From the NCBI GenBank assembly GCA_031258915.1, contig JAIRMD010000254.1, positions 1-7,401 of the forward strand: a stretch of DNA of 7,401 bases, in the 5' to 3' direction. The translations under genes and the position numbers were made by a program. Below are positions 1 through 6,841 of this stretch, piece by piece. Under the pieces are notes generated by a model, which did no database searches, was not told where the DNA came from, and saw nothing but the letters and a program-made list of their open reading frames with translations. Position 1 is the first letter of the stretch. Every line of letters starts with the position of its first letter. The DNA comes from Prevotellaceae bacterium. GTDB lineage: Bacteria; Bacteroidota; Bacteroidia; Bacteroidales; UBA932.

Positions 1-54
1 CCCGAATATGCGCTTGAAGGTCAAATCATTCTTGGGGTCAAGGTAGCGGGCCAT
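1..54 (-). CDS. Rpn-family recombination-promoting nuclease / putative transposase, N-terminal fragment
   Basis: This is a partial minus-strand gene; only its first 18 codons are in the window and the rest lies beyond the left edge. The ATG is read from the CAT at 52-54, and the translation is MARYLDPKNDLTFKRIFG. I recognise this as the typical opening of Bacteroidota Rpn-family (PD-(D/E)XK nuclease, 'putative transposase') proteins, where the segment DPKNDxxFKxIFG is the family's N-terminal signature. Known Rpn proteins in Escherichia coli are DNA endonucleases that raise RecA-independent recombination; whether this one does so is inference. A good promoter (98-128, minus strand) lies 44 bases upstream of the start, which supports the start choice. 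The catalytic residues lie outside the window, so activity and completeness cannot be judged. Confidence 0.8.
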   Translation of the reverse strand, partial: MARYLDPKNDLTFKRIFG

Positions 55-97
55 TGCTTTACGGTTTACGGTTTTTTTTTAAGCGGGATTTACCCCG

Positions 98-128
98 CAA
101 AGCTACACGAAATTTTTACGATTTCCAA
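98..128 (-). promoter_or_regulatory. Bacteroidota-type promoter for the Rpn-family gene
   Basis: Read on the minus strand, TTGG (plus positions 125-128) is followed after exactly 19 bases by TAGCTTTG (98-105). This matches the Bacteroidota primary sigma factor form TTTG-N19-TAnnTTTG, with the second box perfect and the first box one base off. Transcription would begin near base 90 and give a leader of about 35 bases before the start codon at 54. A short GCGGG/CCCGC hairpin (83-98) sits at the predicted transcription start. Confidence 0.65.
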
Positions 129-190
129 GCCATGCGTGCAAAAAAAAAAAATCCAGCGGAAATATACCATATTTGTGGTAGTTCAGGGTC

Positions 191-211
191 GCATAGGGTT
201 TTACCCTATGC
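191..211. repeat. Perfect 9-bp stem hairpin at the left border of the palindromic element
   Basis: GCATAGGGT (191-199) pairs without mismatch with ACCCTATGC (203-211) around a three-base TTT loop. It abuts the long inverted repeat that begins at 212. No run of T follows, so it is not a standard intrinsic terminator in either direction. It may be part of the neighbouring repeat element. Confidence 0.8.
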
Positions 212-343
212 TATACTGCACGCGGGCAGGTTTTGTGCATTGCCCTTTAGGGCATTCATATCAGTAGCAAAAGCGTATGATGCGTCCCCGTTCCCCTACG
301 GGGAAGCGCCACTACTGCGCAAAACCTGCCCGCGTGCAGTATA
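212..343. repeat. 132-base palindromic element with 28-base inverted arms (REP- or MITE-like)
   Basis: The left arm (212-239, beginning TATACTGCACGCGGGCAGG) is the reverse complement of the right arm (316-343) over 28 bases with one mismatch (T at 236 against G at 319). The 76 bases between the arms contain two more perfect hairpins: TGCCC-TTTA-GGGCA (241-254) and TTCCCC-TAC-GGGGAA (291-305). The whole can fold into a branched cruciform. This architecture resembles non-autonomous palindromic repeats (REP/BIME-like or MITE-like) found between genes. No transposase lies inside, and I see no clean target-site duplication outside the arms. Whether it is repeated elsewhere in the genome cannot be told from one copy. 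Confidence 0.75.
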
Positions 344-399
344 ATCCCTGCGGGGTTGCTTGGGCGACAATTTGAGATGCACCGCCTCAAAAAAAGAAT

Positions 400-430
400 T
401 TTGTTTTGAACGGGAAAAATGCTACCTTTG
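400..430 (+). promoter_or_regulatory. Consensus Bacteroidota promoter for rpmE2
   Basis: TTTG (400-403) is followed after exactly 19 bases by TACCTTTG (423-430). This is a perfect match to the TTTG-N19-TAnnTTTG promoter of the Bacteroidota primary sigma factor. The predicted transcription start is around 436-438, giving a leader of about 40 bases before the ATG at 479. The exact match fits a strongly expressed ribosomal protein gene. Confidence 0.75.
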
Positions 431-478
431 CCCCCCGAATATGGAAACAAGCTAAACTACTTTTATGCAATCTGAAAA

Positions 479-742
479 ATGAAAAAAGGAATCCACCCAG
501 AGAACTACCGTCCGGTTGCCTTCAAGGACTTGTCGGACGACAGCATTGTTATTACCAAGTCAACAGTCAGCACAAGGGAGACCATTACGGTTGACGGCGT
601 TGAGTACCCTTTGTACAAGGTCGAAATTTCGAGCTCATCGCACCCCTTCTACACCGGCAAAATGAAGCTGGTCGATACGGCAGGCCGTGTGGATAAGTTC
701 ATGAGCCGCTACAAAAACCACAGGCCTGCACCGCAAGCGTAG
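479..742 (+). CDS. rpmE2: 50S ribosomal protein L31, type B (zinc-free)
   Basis: This encodes an 87-residue large-subunit ribosomal protein, the usual length for type B L31, which lies at the bridge between the ribosomal subunits. Family hallmarks are the opening MKKGIHPENYRPVAF, the central VDGVEYPLYKVEISS and the highly conserved SSSHPFYTGK (residues 52-61), ending in a basic RVDKFMSRYKN tail. There is no cysteine at all, so it is the C- form that lacks the zinc-binding motif of type A L31; C- forms are known to work without zinc. In Bacteroidota the type B form is commonly the main L31, so it need not mean zinc starvation. The gene is monocistronic: it has its own promoter (400-430) and a terminator (783-814). 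The leader is A-rich with no Shine-Dalgarno site, as expected in this phylum. Confidence 0.95.
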   Translation: MKKGIHPENYRPVAFKDLSDDSIVITKSTVSTRETITVDGVEYPLYKVEISSSSHPFYTGKMKLVDTAGRVDKFMSRYKNHRPAPQA

Positions 743-782
743 CTTTGCCTTTGCCCTGCCGGTGTTTTTCCATAAATACGCA

Positions 783-814
783 AAAAGAGCTTTCGAGGCA
801 TCGAAGGCTCTTTT
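783..814. terminator. Hairpin terminator after rpmE2
   Basis: AAAAGAGCTTTCGA (783-796) pairs with TCGAAGGCTCTTTT (801-814) around a GGCA loop. That is 14 pairs with a single G-T wobble. The stem starts with A residues and ends with T residues, so it can act as an intrinsic terminator in either direction. It lies about 40 bases after the rpmE2 stop codon and before lon, which isolates the two transcripts. The T run is only four bases, so efficiency is uncertain. Confidence 0.75.
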
Positions 815-915
815 GCAATTAAGCTTAACCGGCAAATTGCCACCGGGCAGCGCCGGGTGAGCGCCGCCCCTGTAGCGCCCTTTAAGCTATCAACCATCAA
901 CTTTCTATTTACAAA

Positions 916-3318
916 ATGGAACTTTCATATACAATGCAAGCAGCGAACAGCAACGATAACTTTATCCCAGTTTTTGCCGAAGGAGATGAGCAGAACCTGA
1001 ACAAGGTGGAAGTGCCGAAGCAGCTGCCAATATTAGTCCTGCGCAACGCTGTGCTCTTCCCCGGCGTGATAATGCCCATTAACATGAGCCGCGATAAGTC
1101 GGTGAAGCTGGCGCGCGCTGTTTACAGCTCCGACAAAAATCTTGCTGCGGTGATGCAGCGCGATGCCAAGCAAGACGACCCAACCTTTGAAGACTTGCAC
1201 AAGGTGGGCACGGCGGCGCGCATACTGCGCCTGCTCGAAATACCCGACGGCTCTACCACCATAATCCTGCAAGGGACGCGGCGCATTGCCCTGGGGCGCA
1301 TGGTTGCAAACGACCCGTTCTTTGTGGCAACCGTAGAGGTGGTAGAGGATATTGTGCCGGCGCCCAGCAAAGAGTACGGCTCGCTCGTCAGCACCATCCG
1401 CGATGTGTCGATGACGGTCGTCAAGCTCTCGCCACACCTGGCGCCCGACGCCGGAGTTACCATGAAAAATATCAATAACAGGCGATTCTTCGTCGACTAC
1501 TTGGCCTCTAACACTGAGGTGAGCGGCGATGAAAAGCAAAAGCTGCTCGAAATAGACAATATAGAAAAGCGCGCGGCGGCCCTGCTCGAAATACTGCTGC
1601 GCGAGCGTCAGGCGCTGGAGCTCAAATCGGAAATCCAGCAAAAGGTGCACAAGGGGATTGACCAGCACAACCGCGAGTTCTTTTTGCAGGAGCAGATGAA
1701 GGCTATTCAGGCCGAGCTGGGCGGAAACCCTGTTGAGCAGGAGGTGAAGCTGCTGCGCGAAAAGGCGACAACAAAAAAGTGGAGCGACGAGGTTGCTGCG
1801 GTGTTTGAGCGCGAGGCTCTCAAAACCGAAAAAATGATGCCGCACAGCGGCGACTACCCGATGCAGCTCAACTACCTGCAGACGCTGGTGGACTTGCCCT
1901 GGGGCGAGTACAGCGAGGACAAGCTGGACCTGAGCGAGGCGCAAAAGGTGCTCGACGAAGATCACTACGGCTTGGAGGAGGTAAAGGAGCGTATGCTTGA
2001 GCACCTCGCTGTGATTAAGCTCAAGGGCAACCTGAAATCGCCGATACTTTGCCTGTACGGGCCTCCGGGAGTAGGGAAAACCTCGCTCGGAAAGTCGGTG
2101 GCAAGGGCTATGGGGCGGGAGTTTGGCCGCATCTCGCTGGGCGGGCTGCACGACGAGGCCGAAATTCGCGGGCACCGAAAAACATACATTGGCGCTATGC
2201 CGGGGCGAATACTCCAAACCATCAAGAAGTGCAAAAAGGGAAACCCTGTTATTATCCTCGATGAGGTAGATAAGGTAGGCAACGATTTTCGCGGCGACCC
2301 CTCAAGCGCCCTGCTGGAGGTGCTCGACCCAGAGCAAAATGCTACCTTTTACGACAACTTTCTGGAGATGGATTACGACTTATCGCGCGTGCTGTTCATC
2401 ACTACTGCCAACAACGTTGCCACCATCCACCCTGCGCTGCGCGACCGCATGGAGATGATAAGCGTGAGCGGCTACACGCAGGAGGAAAAGCTGGAAATAG
2501 TGAAGCGACACCTGCTGCCGCGCCTGCTGGAAGACCACGGGGTGAAGCCATCGCAGCTGGTAATCTCCGACGAGCTGATAGCAACCACCATCGAAGACTA
2601 CACGCGCGAATCGGGGGTGAGGGGCGTGGAAAAGCAGCTGGCCAAAATTATCCGGCATACGGCGCGGCTCATTGCATCGGGCAAAGAGTATGCGCCCATG
2701 CTTACCGAGCAAGCGCTGCGCGAGGCCTTGGGCGCTACTAAATTTTTGAAAGACAGAGCCTTGAAAAACGCATTCACGGGCGTGGCTACAGGCTTAGCGT
2801 GGACGCCAAACGGCGGCGAAATTCTTTTTATTGAGGCAAGCATCAGCAAGGGAAAGGGTGCCATCGCTACCACCGGCAGCTTGGGCGATGTGATGAAGGA
2901 GAGCGCCGCCATAGCGCTGGAGTACGTGCGCGCGCAGGCCGACTTCCTGCAAATTGATCCGAAAATATTTGCGGCAAACAATCTGCATATCCACGTCCCC
3001 GAAGGCGCTATACCCAAAGACGGCCCCTCGGCAGGGGTTACAATGGTAACGGCAATAGCGTCGGTATTTTCGGGGCGTAAGGTGCGCAGCGGGCTGGCCA
3101 TGACGGGAGAGGCTACCCTGCGCGGCAAGGTGCTGCCCGTGGGCGGTATAAAGGAAAAAATACTGGCCGCCAAGCGCGCCGGCATCGCCGACATTCTGCT
3201 GCCCGCCGAAAATAAAAAGGATATTGACGAAATAAAGAAGGAGTACCTGCAAGGGCTTAACTTTACTTACGTAGACGTAATAAAAGACGTACTGGATATA
3301 GCGCTGGAAAAAAAGTAG
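916..3318 (+). CDS. lon: ATP-dependent Lon protease (LonA type)
   Basis: This is a complete 800-residue cytosolic AAA+ serine protease that unfolds and degrades damaged proteins and some short-lived regulators. Domains in order: the N-terminal substrate-binding LAN domain (about 35-230, starting LPILVLRNAVLFPG), a helical/coiled region (about 230-330), the AAA+ ATPase (about 345-580) and the C-terminal protease domain (about 610-800). Visible motifs are Walker A GPPGVGKT (382-389), Walker B VIILDE (445-450), sensor-region TTANN (496-500) and Arg finger region ALRDR (507-511). The catalytic Ser705 lies in PKDGPSAG and the catalytic Lys748 in GGIKEKI, 43 residues apart as in E. coli Lon. Length and motifs are normal, so it should be active. 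An alternative ATG at 934 would remove six residues; 916 is preferred because it follows an A-rich leader. No recognisable promoter or CIRCE heat-shock operator was found in 815-915. It is probably the first gene of a lon-RSH-aminotransferase operon. Confidence 0.97.
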   Translation: MELSYTMQAANSNDNFIPVFAEGDEQNLNKVEVPKQLPILVLRNAVLFPGVIMPINMSRDKSVKLARAVYSSDKNLAAVMQRDAKQDDPTFEDLHKVGTAARILRLLEIPDGSTTIILQGTRRIALGRMVANDPFFVATVEVVEDIVPAPSKEYGSLVSTIRDVSMTVVKLSPHLAPDAGVTMKNINNRRFFVDYLASNTEVSGDEKQKLLEIDNIEKRAAALLEILLRERQALELKSEIQQKVHKGIDQHNREFFLQEQMKAIQAELGGNPVEQEVKLLREKATTKKWSDEVAAVFEREALKTEKMMPHSGDYPMQLNYLQTLVDLPWGEYSEDKLDLSEAQKVLDEDHYGLEEVKERMLEHLAVIKLKGNLKSPILCLYGPPGVGKTSLGKSVARAMGREFGRISLGGLHDEAEIRGHRKTYIGAMPGRILQTIKKCKKGNPVIILDEVDKVGNDFRGDPSSALLEVLDPEQNATFYDNFLEMDYDLSRVLFITTANNVATIHPALRDRMEMISVSGYTQEEKLEIVKRHLLPRLLEDHGVKPSQLVISDELIATTIEDYTRESGVRGVEKQLAKIIRHTARLIASGKEYAPMLTEQALREALGATKFLKDRALKNAFTGVATGLAWTPNGGEILFIEASISKGKGAIATTGSLGDVMKESAAIALEYVRAQADFLQIDPKIFAANNLHIHVPEGAIPKDGPSAGVTMVTAIASVFSGRKVRSGLAMTGEATLRGKVLPVGGIKEKILAAKRAGIADILLPAENKKDIDEIKKEYLQGLNFTYVDVIKDVLDIALEKK

Positions 3319-3358
3319 AATTTCAGCTTCTTCTATACTCCTAAACTCCTACTATTCT

Positions 3359-5515
3359 ATGACCCGGAGCGTAGAGCAAAAATTTACAACCTTGTCAGCT
3401 CTTTTTTTGCCGCAGGAGCTTGAGAAGTCGGGCTTGCGTAGCGCCTACGAGCGGGCTGCGCAGGCACTCAATGGGCGGGTGCGCGAAAACGGCGACCCTT
3501 TTATCTTCCATGCGCTTGATGTGGCGCTAATCGTTGCCGGAGAGGTTGGGCTGGGCGCTCAGGCTACCGCTGCAGCGCTGCTGCACGAGGCCGACTGCGT
3601 GCTCCCCGTTGACGCTGCCGAGCTGCAGCGCACCTTCGGCAAAGAGATTGCTTCGGTGGTGGCCGGGCTGAACAAAATCTCTCGCCTCGACCTCAAAACA
3701 ACCGCCCTGCAGGCTGAGGCTTTTCGTAAGCTCATCGTCAGCTACTCAACCAACCCGCAGGTGATTGTCATCAAGCTGGCGGACAGGCTGGAGGTGATGC
3801 GCTCGCTCTCGTTCTTCCCAAAGTCAAAGCACGCGAAAAAGTCTGCCGAAACGCTGCTGCTCTTTGCTCCGCTGGCGCACAAGCTGGGGCTCTACAACCT
3901 CAAGTCCGAGCTCGAAGATTTGTCGCTGCGCTACACCGAGCCTGTCGTGTACCGCGACATCAACACCAAGCTCAAGTTGAGCGAAAAAGCACGCAGCCTG
4001 CTGGTCGAGGATTTTATTGCCCCCCTGCGAAGCGAGCTGCAAAGAAAAGGCTACACCTTTGATTTGAAGTACCGTACAAAGTCCGCCTACTCCATTTGGG
4101 CTAAAATGCAGAAGCAGGGCGTGCCGTTTGAGGGCGTGTACGATGTTTTTGCCATTCGCATCGTACTCGACACCCCGTTTGAGAGCCGTCAGGGTGAGGT
4201 GGCGGCCTGCTGGGACGTGTACTCCACCATTACATCGCGCTACGAGCCTGACCTCAAGCGGCTGCGCGACTGGGTAACCAAGCCGAAAGAAAACGGCTAC
4301 GAGAGCCTGCACGCCACCGTAAAGGTCGCCGCAGGACAGGACGTGGAGGTGCAAATCCGCACCCGCCGCATGGACGACAACGCCGAGCACGGCATGGCGG
4401 CGCACTGGCGCTACAAGGGCGTGCAGCAAGACCGCGGCGGCGTGGAGAGCTGGCTGGCGCACATGCGCAATTCCCTCAAAACCGCCGGCAGCGAGGTGGA
4501 TTACGACATGACCTTCACGCCAAGCGAAATATTTGTTTTCACCCCAGCGGGCGATTTGCGCCAGCTCAAGGTTGGCGCTACGGTGCTCGACTTTGCTTTC
4601 GACATCCACAGCACCTTGGGCTGCCGCTGCACGGGAGCCATCCGCAACGGAAAGCACGTCTCCATCCGCGAGGCGCTGCAAACCGGCGACGTGGTGGACG
4701 TGCTAACCGGAAAAAACCAGTCGCCTACCCTCGACTGGCTGGAGTACGTGGTTACCGCGAAGGCCAAAAACAGAATACGGCAAAAGCTGCGCGAAGATGA
4801 GTCGAAGGTGGCCGCCATCGGGCGGGAAGCCCTGGAGCGTAAGCTCAAAAACTGGAAGCTGGGCGCGCACCTCGACGCGGTGGCGCTGCTCGTAAAGCAT
4901 TTTAAAATAAAAACCGCTGCCGAGCTCTTCGTTAAGCTGGCGCTCGAAGAACTCGACTTTGCGCTGGTGCACGATGTGCTGCAAAAGCACGCGGCCGGCG
5001 AAAAAGAGCAGGCGGCAAAGCGGGCAGTGCAAAAAGCGCCCGCCAAGCCAAGCTCACCGAGCGACTACATTGTGGTAAGCGAGCAGCTGAGCAGCGTGGA
5101 GTACAAGCTGGGCAAGTGCTGCAACCCCATATACGGCGACGACGTTTTTGGCTTTGTAACCGTGGGAAGCGGCGTTACCATTCACCGCACCACCTGCCCC
5201 AACGCCGCGCGGCTGCTCAACCAGTACGCCTACCGCGTTATCCCCGCAAAGTGGCGGCAGCAGGCTGACTCCAGCTCATTTCAGGCGGTGATAAAAGTAT
5301 CGGCAGCCAACGAAATCGGCCTGCAGCAAAAGCTGGGCGAGGTGGTCGACACTTACGCGGCGGGGGCAGTCCGCTCCGTGCAGCTTACGCAAAGCAGGGG
5401 AATGCTCGAAGGGCAAATGCGCGTGTTCGTAAAAAACGTCAAGCAGCTCGACACCCTCATTTACCACCTGCGCAGCACAAAAGGCGTGCATAAGGCGGTG
5501 AGGGTAGGATGCTGA
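3359..5515 (+). CDS. RelA/SpoT-homologue (p)ppGpp synthetase with degenerate hydrolase domain
   Basis: This is a complete 718-residue long RSH protein, which makes the starvation alarmone (p)ppGpp from ATP and GTP/GDP. Order: pseudo-HD hydrolase (about 25-190), synthetase (about 215-350), TGS (about 388-452), helical region, conserved-cysteine region (Cys587, Cys588, His609, Cys613) and ACT (about 643-716). Synthetase residues are intact: RTKSAYSIWAKM (239-250), Asp262, PKENGYESLH (309-318), Glu330 in EVQIRT, and AEHGMAAHWRYK (342-353). The hydrolase site is not. Arg42, His51, His76 and Asp142 remain, but the family's HDxxED reads HEADCV (76-81) and DRLHN reads DRLEV (142-146). So it is probably a synthetase only. 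The charged motif before the PK.NGY block is RLRD (301-304), like the RXKD of bifunctional Rel rather than the EXDD of proteobacterial RelA. It follows lon by 40 bases without a promoter. I give no symbol because relA, spoT and rel would each imply an activity or lineage not shown. Confidence 0.95.
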   Translation: MTRSVEQKFTTLSALFLPQELEKSGLRSAYERAAQALNGRVRENGDPFIFHALDVALIVAGEVGLGAQATAAALLHEADCVLPVDAAELQRTFGKEIASVVAGLNKISRLDLKTTALQAEAFRKLIVSYSTNPQVIVIKLADRLEVMRSLSFFPKSKHAKKSAETLLLFAPLAHKLGLYNLKSELEDLSLRYTEPVVYRDINTKLKLSEKARSLLVEDFIAPLRSELQRKGYTFDLKYRTKSAYSIWAKMQKQGVPFEGVYDVFAIRIVLDTPFESRQGEVAACWDVYSTITSRYEPDLKRLRDWVTKPKENGYESLHATVKVAAGQDVEVQIRTRRMDDNAEHGMAAHWRYKGVQQDRGGVESWLAHMRNSLKTAGSEVDYDMTFTPSEIFVFTPAGDLRQLKVGATVLDFAFDIHSTLGCRCTGAIRNGKHVSIREALQTGDVVDVLTGKNQSPTLDWLEYVVTAKAKNRIRQKLREDESKVAAIGREALERKLKNWKLGAHLDAVALLVKHFKIKTAAELFVKLALEELDFALVHDVLQKHAAGEKEQAAKRAVQKAPAKPSSPSDYIVVSEQLSSVEYKLGKCCNPIYGDDVFGFVTVGSGVTIHRTTCPNAARLLNQYAYRVIPAKWRQQADSSSFQAVIKVSAANEIGLQQKLGEVVDTYAAGAVRSVQLTQSRGMLEGQMRVFVKNVKQLDTLIYHLRSTKGVHKAVRVGC

Positions 5516-5560
5516 CGGCGCAGGCACCTGCGGGTTCTACTGTAACCAAAAACCAAAGCT

Positions 5561-6793
5561 ATGGCATTAATAAATTCTCAATTCCTAAAAGTATCTCAGG
5601 ATGCTGTTGAGCAGGAGATAGAGAAAAGGGTAAAAGTATTTGCCCTCCTCAACCCGAAAGCTGAGTTTATCCGGCTTGACAGCGGAGATGTTACCCTTCC
5701 GCTCATGCCGAGCGTTATCGATGCTATGCTGGCCAGCGTGCACGAAATGAGCAAGGATAGCACCTTCAAGGGGCGCGGCCCCATCAGGGGATACCCGTTT
5801 TTGATAGATGCCATTGTGCGGGGAGATTTTAGGAGTAGGGGCATAAAAATGGCGGCAGACGAGGTGTTTGTGAACGAGGGAACAAAGCAGGACGTGGCAA
5901 GCATAGGCGATATTCTCTGCAAGGATAACCGCATCGGGGTGCTCGACCCGATATTTCAAACCTACATAGAATCGAACGTGGTGGGCTACAGGGCTGGAAT
6001 TCTGGAGAAGGACAAGCACTGGAGCAACATAGTTTACCTTACCGCCACGCGCGAAAAAAATTTTATTCCGGAGCTGCCCACCGAGCGCCCCGACGTCATT
6101 TTCCTGAACTACCCCAACGACCCGACGGGGGTAACGCTCACCAAAAGCGAGCTTGCGCAGTGGGTGAGCTACGCCATCGAAAACAAGGTGCTGGTGCTTT
6201 TTGATGCTACCTACGAAGCTTTTATTTCCGACCCCGATGCGCCCCACAGCATTTACGAGATAAAGAGCGCGCGAAAGGTGGCCATTGAGTTCCGGAGCTT
6301 CTCTAAGTCGGCAGGCTTTACCGGACTGCACTGCGGGTACACCGTTATCCCGAAGGAGGTGAAGGGCTACTCTATCTACAGCGGACGGAACATCTTCCTC
6401 AACGACCTGTGGCAGCGGCGGCAAACCATAAAGAACAACGCGCCCTCGTACATCATACAGCGGGCGGCGGAGGCGCTCTACTCGGAGCAAGGCAAAAAGG
6501 AGGTGAAGCAAAACGTAGACTACTACATGACCAACGCATCGATGCTTCGCGCGGCGCTGGACGCCGCAGGCCTGAAGTACAGCGGCGGGGTCAACGCGCC
6601 GTACATCTGGGTGCGCTCGCCATGGAATTCGTCGTGGAAGTTTTTTGAAAAGCTCTTTAGCGACTGCCACATACTTTCCTCACCCGGAGAGCGCTTTGGG
6701 CCGAGCGGCGAAGGCTACGTAAGGTTGAGCGCCTTTGCCAACCAAAATCAGGTGATGCTGGCCTCCAGCAGGCTGGCCGAATTTAAGTTTTAG
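5561..6793 (+). CDS. DapL-like class I/II PLP aminotransferase (diverged LL-diaminopimelate aminotransferase homologue)
   Basis: This 410-residue PLP enzyme aligns end to end with Bacteroidota LL-diaminopimelate aminotransferase (DapL), which converts tetrahydrodipicolinate to LL-diaminopimelate for lysine and cell-wall synthesis. It has the same length and the same MAL...FLK start. Kept features: Lys249 in EFRSFSKSAGFTG (Schiff base), Asp215 and Tyr218 in FDATYEAF, Lys109, PHSIYEI (228-234), NAPYIWV (345-351) and Arg388 (substrate carboxylate). Changed features, compared with the family as I remember it: LGIGD reads LDSGD (39-43), GYGPEQGY reads GRGPIRGY (71-78), DPxYPVY reads DPIFQTY (129-135), NNPTG reads NDPTG (186-190), the phosphate-binding Arg in GFTGxR is His257, and PGxGFG reads PGERFG (375-380). 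The frame is intact and codon use matches the neighbours, so it is under selection rather than decaying. I infer a paralogue with altered substrate or activity; true DapL function is possible but less likely. It follows the RSH gene by 45 bases without a promoter. Confidence 0.85.
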   Translation: MALINSQFLKVSQDAVEQEIEKRVKVFALLNPKAEFIRLDSGDVTLPLMPSVIDAMLASVHEMSKDSTFKGRGPIRGYPFLIDAIVRGDFRSRGIKMAADEVFVNEGTKQDVASIGDILCKDNRIGVLDPIFQTYIESNVVGYRAGILEKDKHWSNIVYLTATREKNFIPELPTERPDVIFLNYPNDPTGVTLTKSELAQWVSYAIENKVLVLFDATYEAFISDPDAPHSIYEIKSARKVAIEFRSFSKSAGFTGLHCGYTVIPKEVKGYSIYSGRNIFLNDLWQRRQTIKNNAPSYIIQRAAEALYSEQGKKEVKQNVDYYMTNASMLRAALDAAGLKYSGGVNAPYIWVRSPWNSSWKFFEKLFSDCHILSSPGERFGPSGEGYVRLSAFANQNQVMLASSRLAEFKF

Positions 6794-6841
6794 CTCCCTA
6801 TAATCGTTTGGTAGAGGTGCTTCAATTTTTCGTCATTGCGA

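Larger units (their letters stand above)
55..478. other. Divergent intergenic region with palindromic element, no gene seen
   Basis: This 424-base stretch separates the minus-strand Rpn-type gene from rpmE2. It is richer in A+T than the genes and has long homopolymers: nine T at 72-80 and twelve A at 140-151. Its centre (191-343) is a stack of inverted repeats listed separately. It has one promoter pointing out on each side (98-128 minus, 400-430 plus). Open frames across it are palindrome-driven, have no family resemblance, and I read them as non-coding. Confidence 0.75.

Noticed and set aside
54..344. Open plus-strand frame of about 96 codons across the left intergenic region
   Set aside because: It starts at a non-ATG codon, runs through homopolymers and both arms of the inverted repeat, resembles no family, and overlaps the promoter of the minus-strand gene.
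1..442. CCCGAATATG occurring at both 1-10 and about 433-442 as a direct repeat
   Set aside because: It is only ten bases, with no extended similarity; the first copy is coding sequence of the Rpn gene, so chance is the simplest explanation.
406..594. Plus-strand ORF overlapping the start of rpmE2
   Set aside because: It starts before the predicted rpmE2 transcription start, overlaps rpmE2 in another frame, and has no protein-family resemblance.
740..747. TAGCTTTG at the rpmE2 stop codon as a lon promoter
   Set aside because: It matches the TAnnTTTG box, but there is no TTTG-like box 19 bases upstream, and any transcript would run into the terminator at 783-814.
831..841. GGCAA-A-TTGCC palindrome upstream of lon as an operator
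   Set aside because: It is only five bases per arm, matches no operator I know, and is not placed against a recognisable promoter.
1033..2217. Long minus-strand open frame inside lon
   Set aside because: It is antisense to well-conserved Lon domains in a GC-rich gene where stop codons are rare on the opposite strand; its composition is typical of a shadow frame. The same applies to minus-strand frames in 3824-4681 and 5585-6670.
5519..5532. CGCAGG-CA-CCTGCG hairpin after the RSH gene as a terminator
   Set aside because: The loop is too short for all six pairs and no T run follows, so it is unlikely to separate the RSH gene from the aminotransferase gene.
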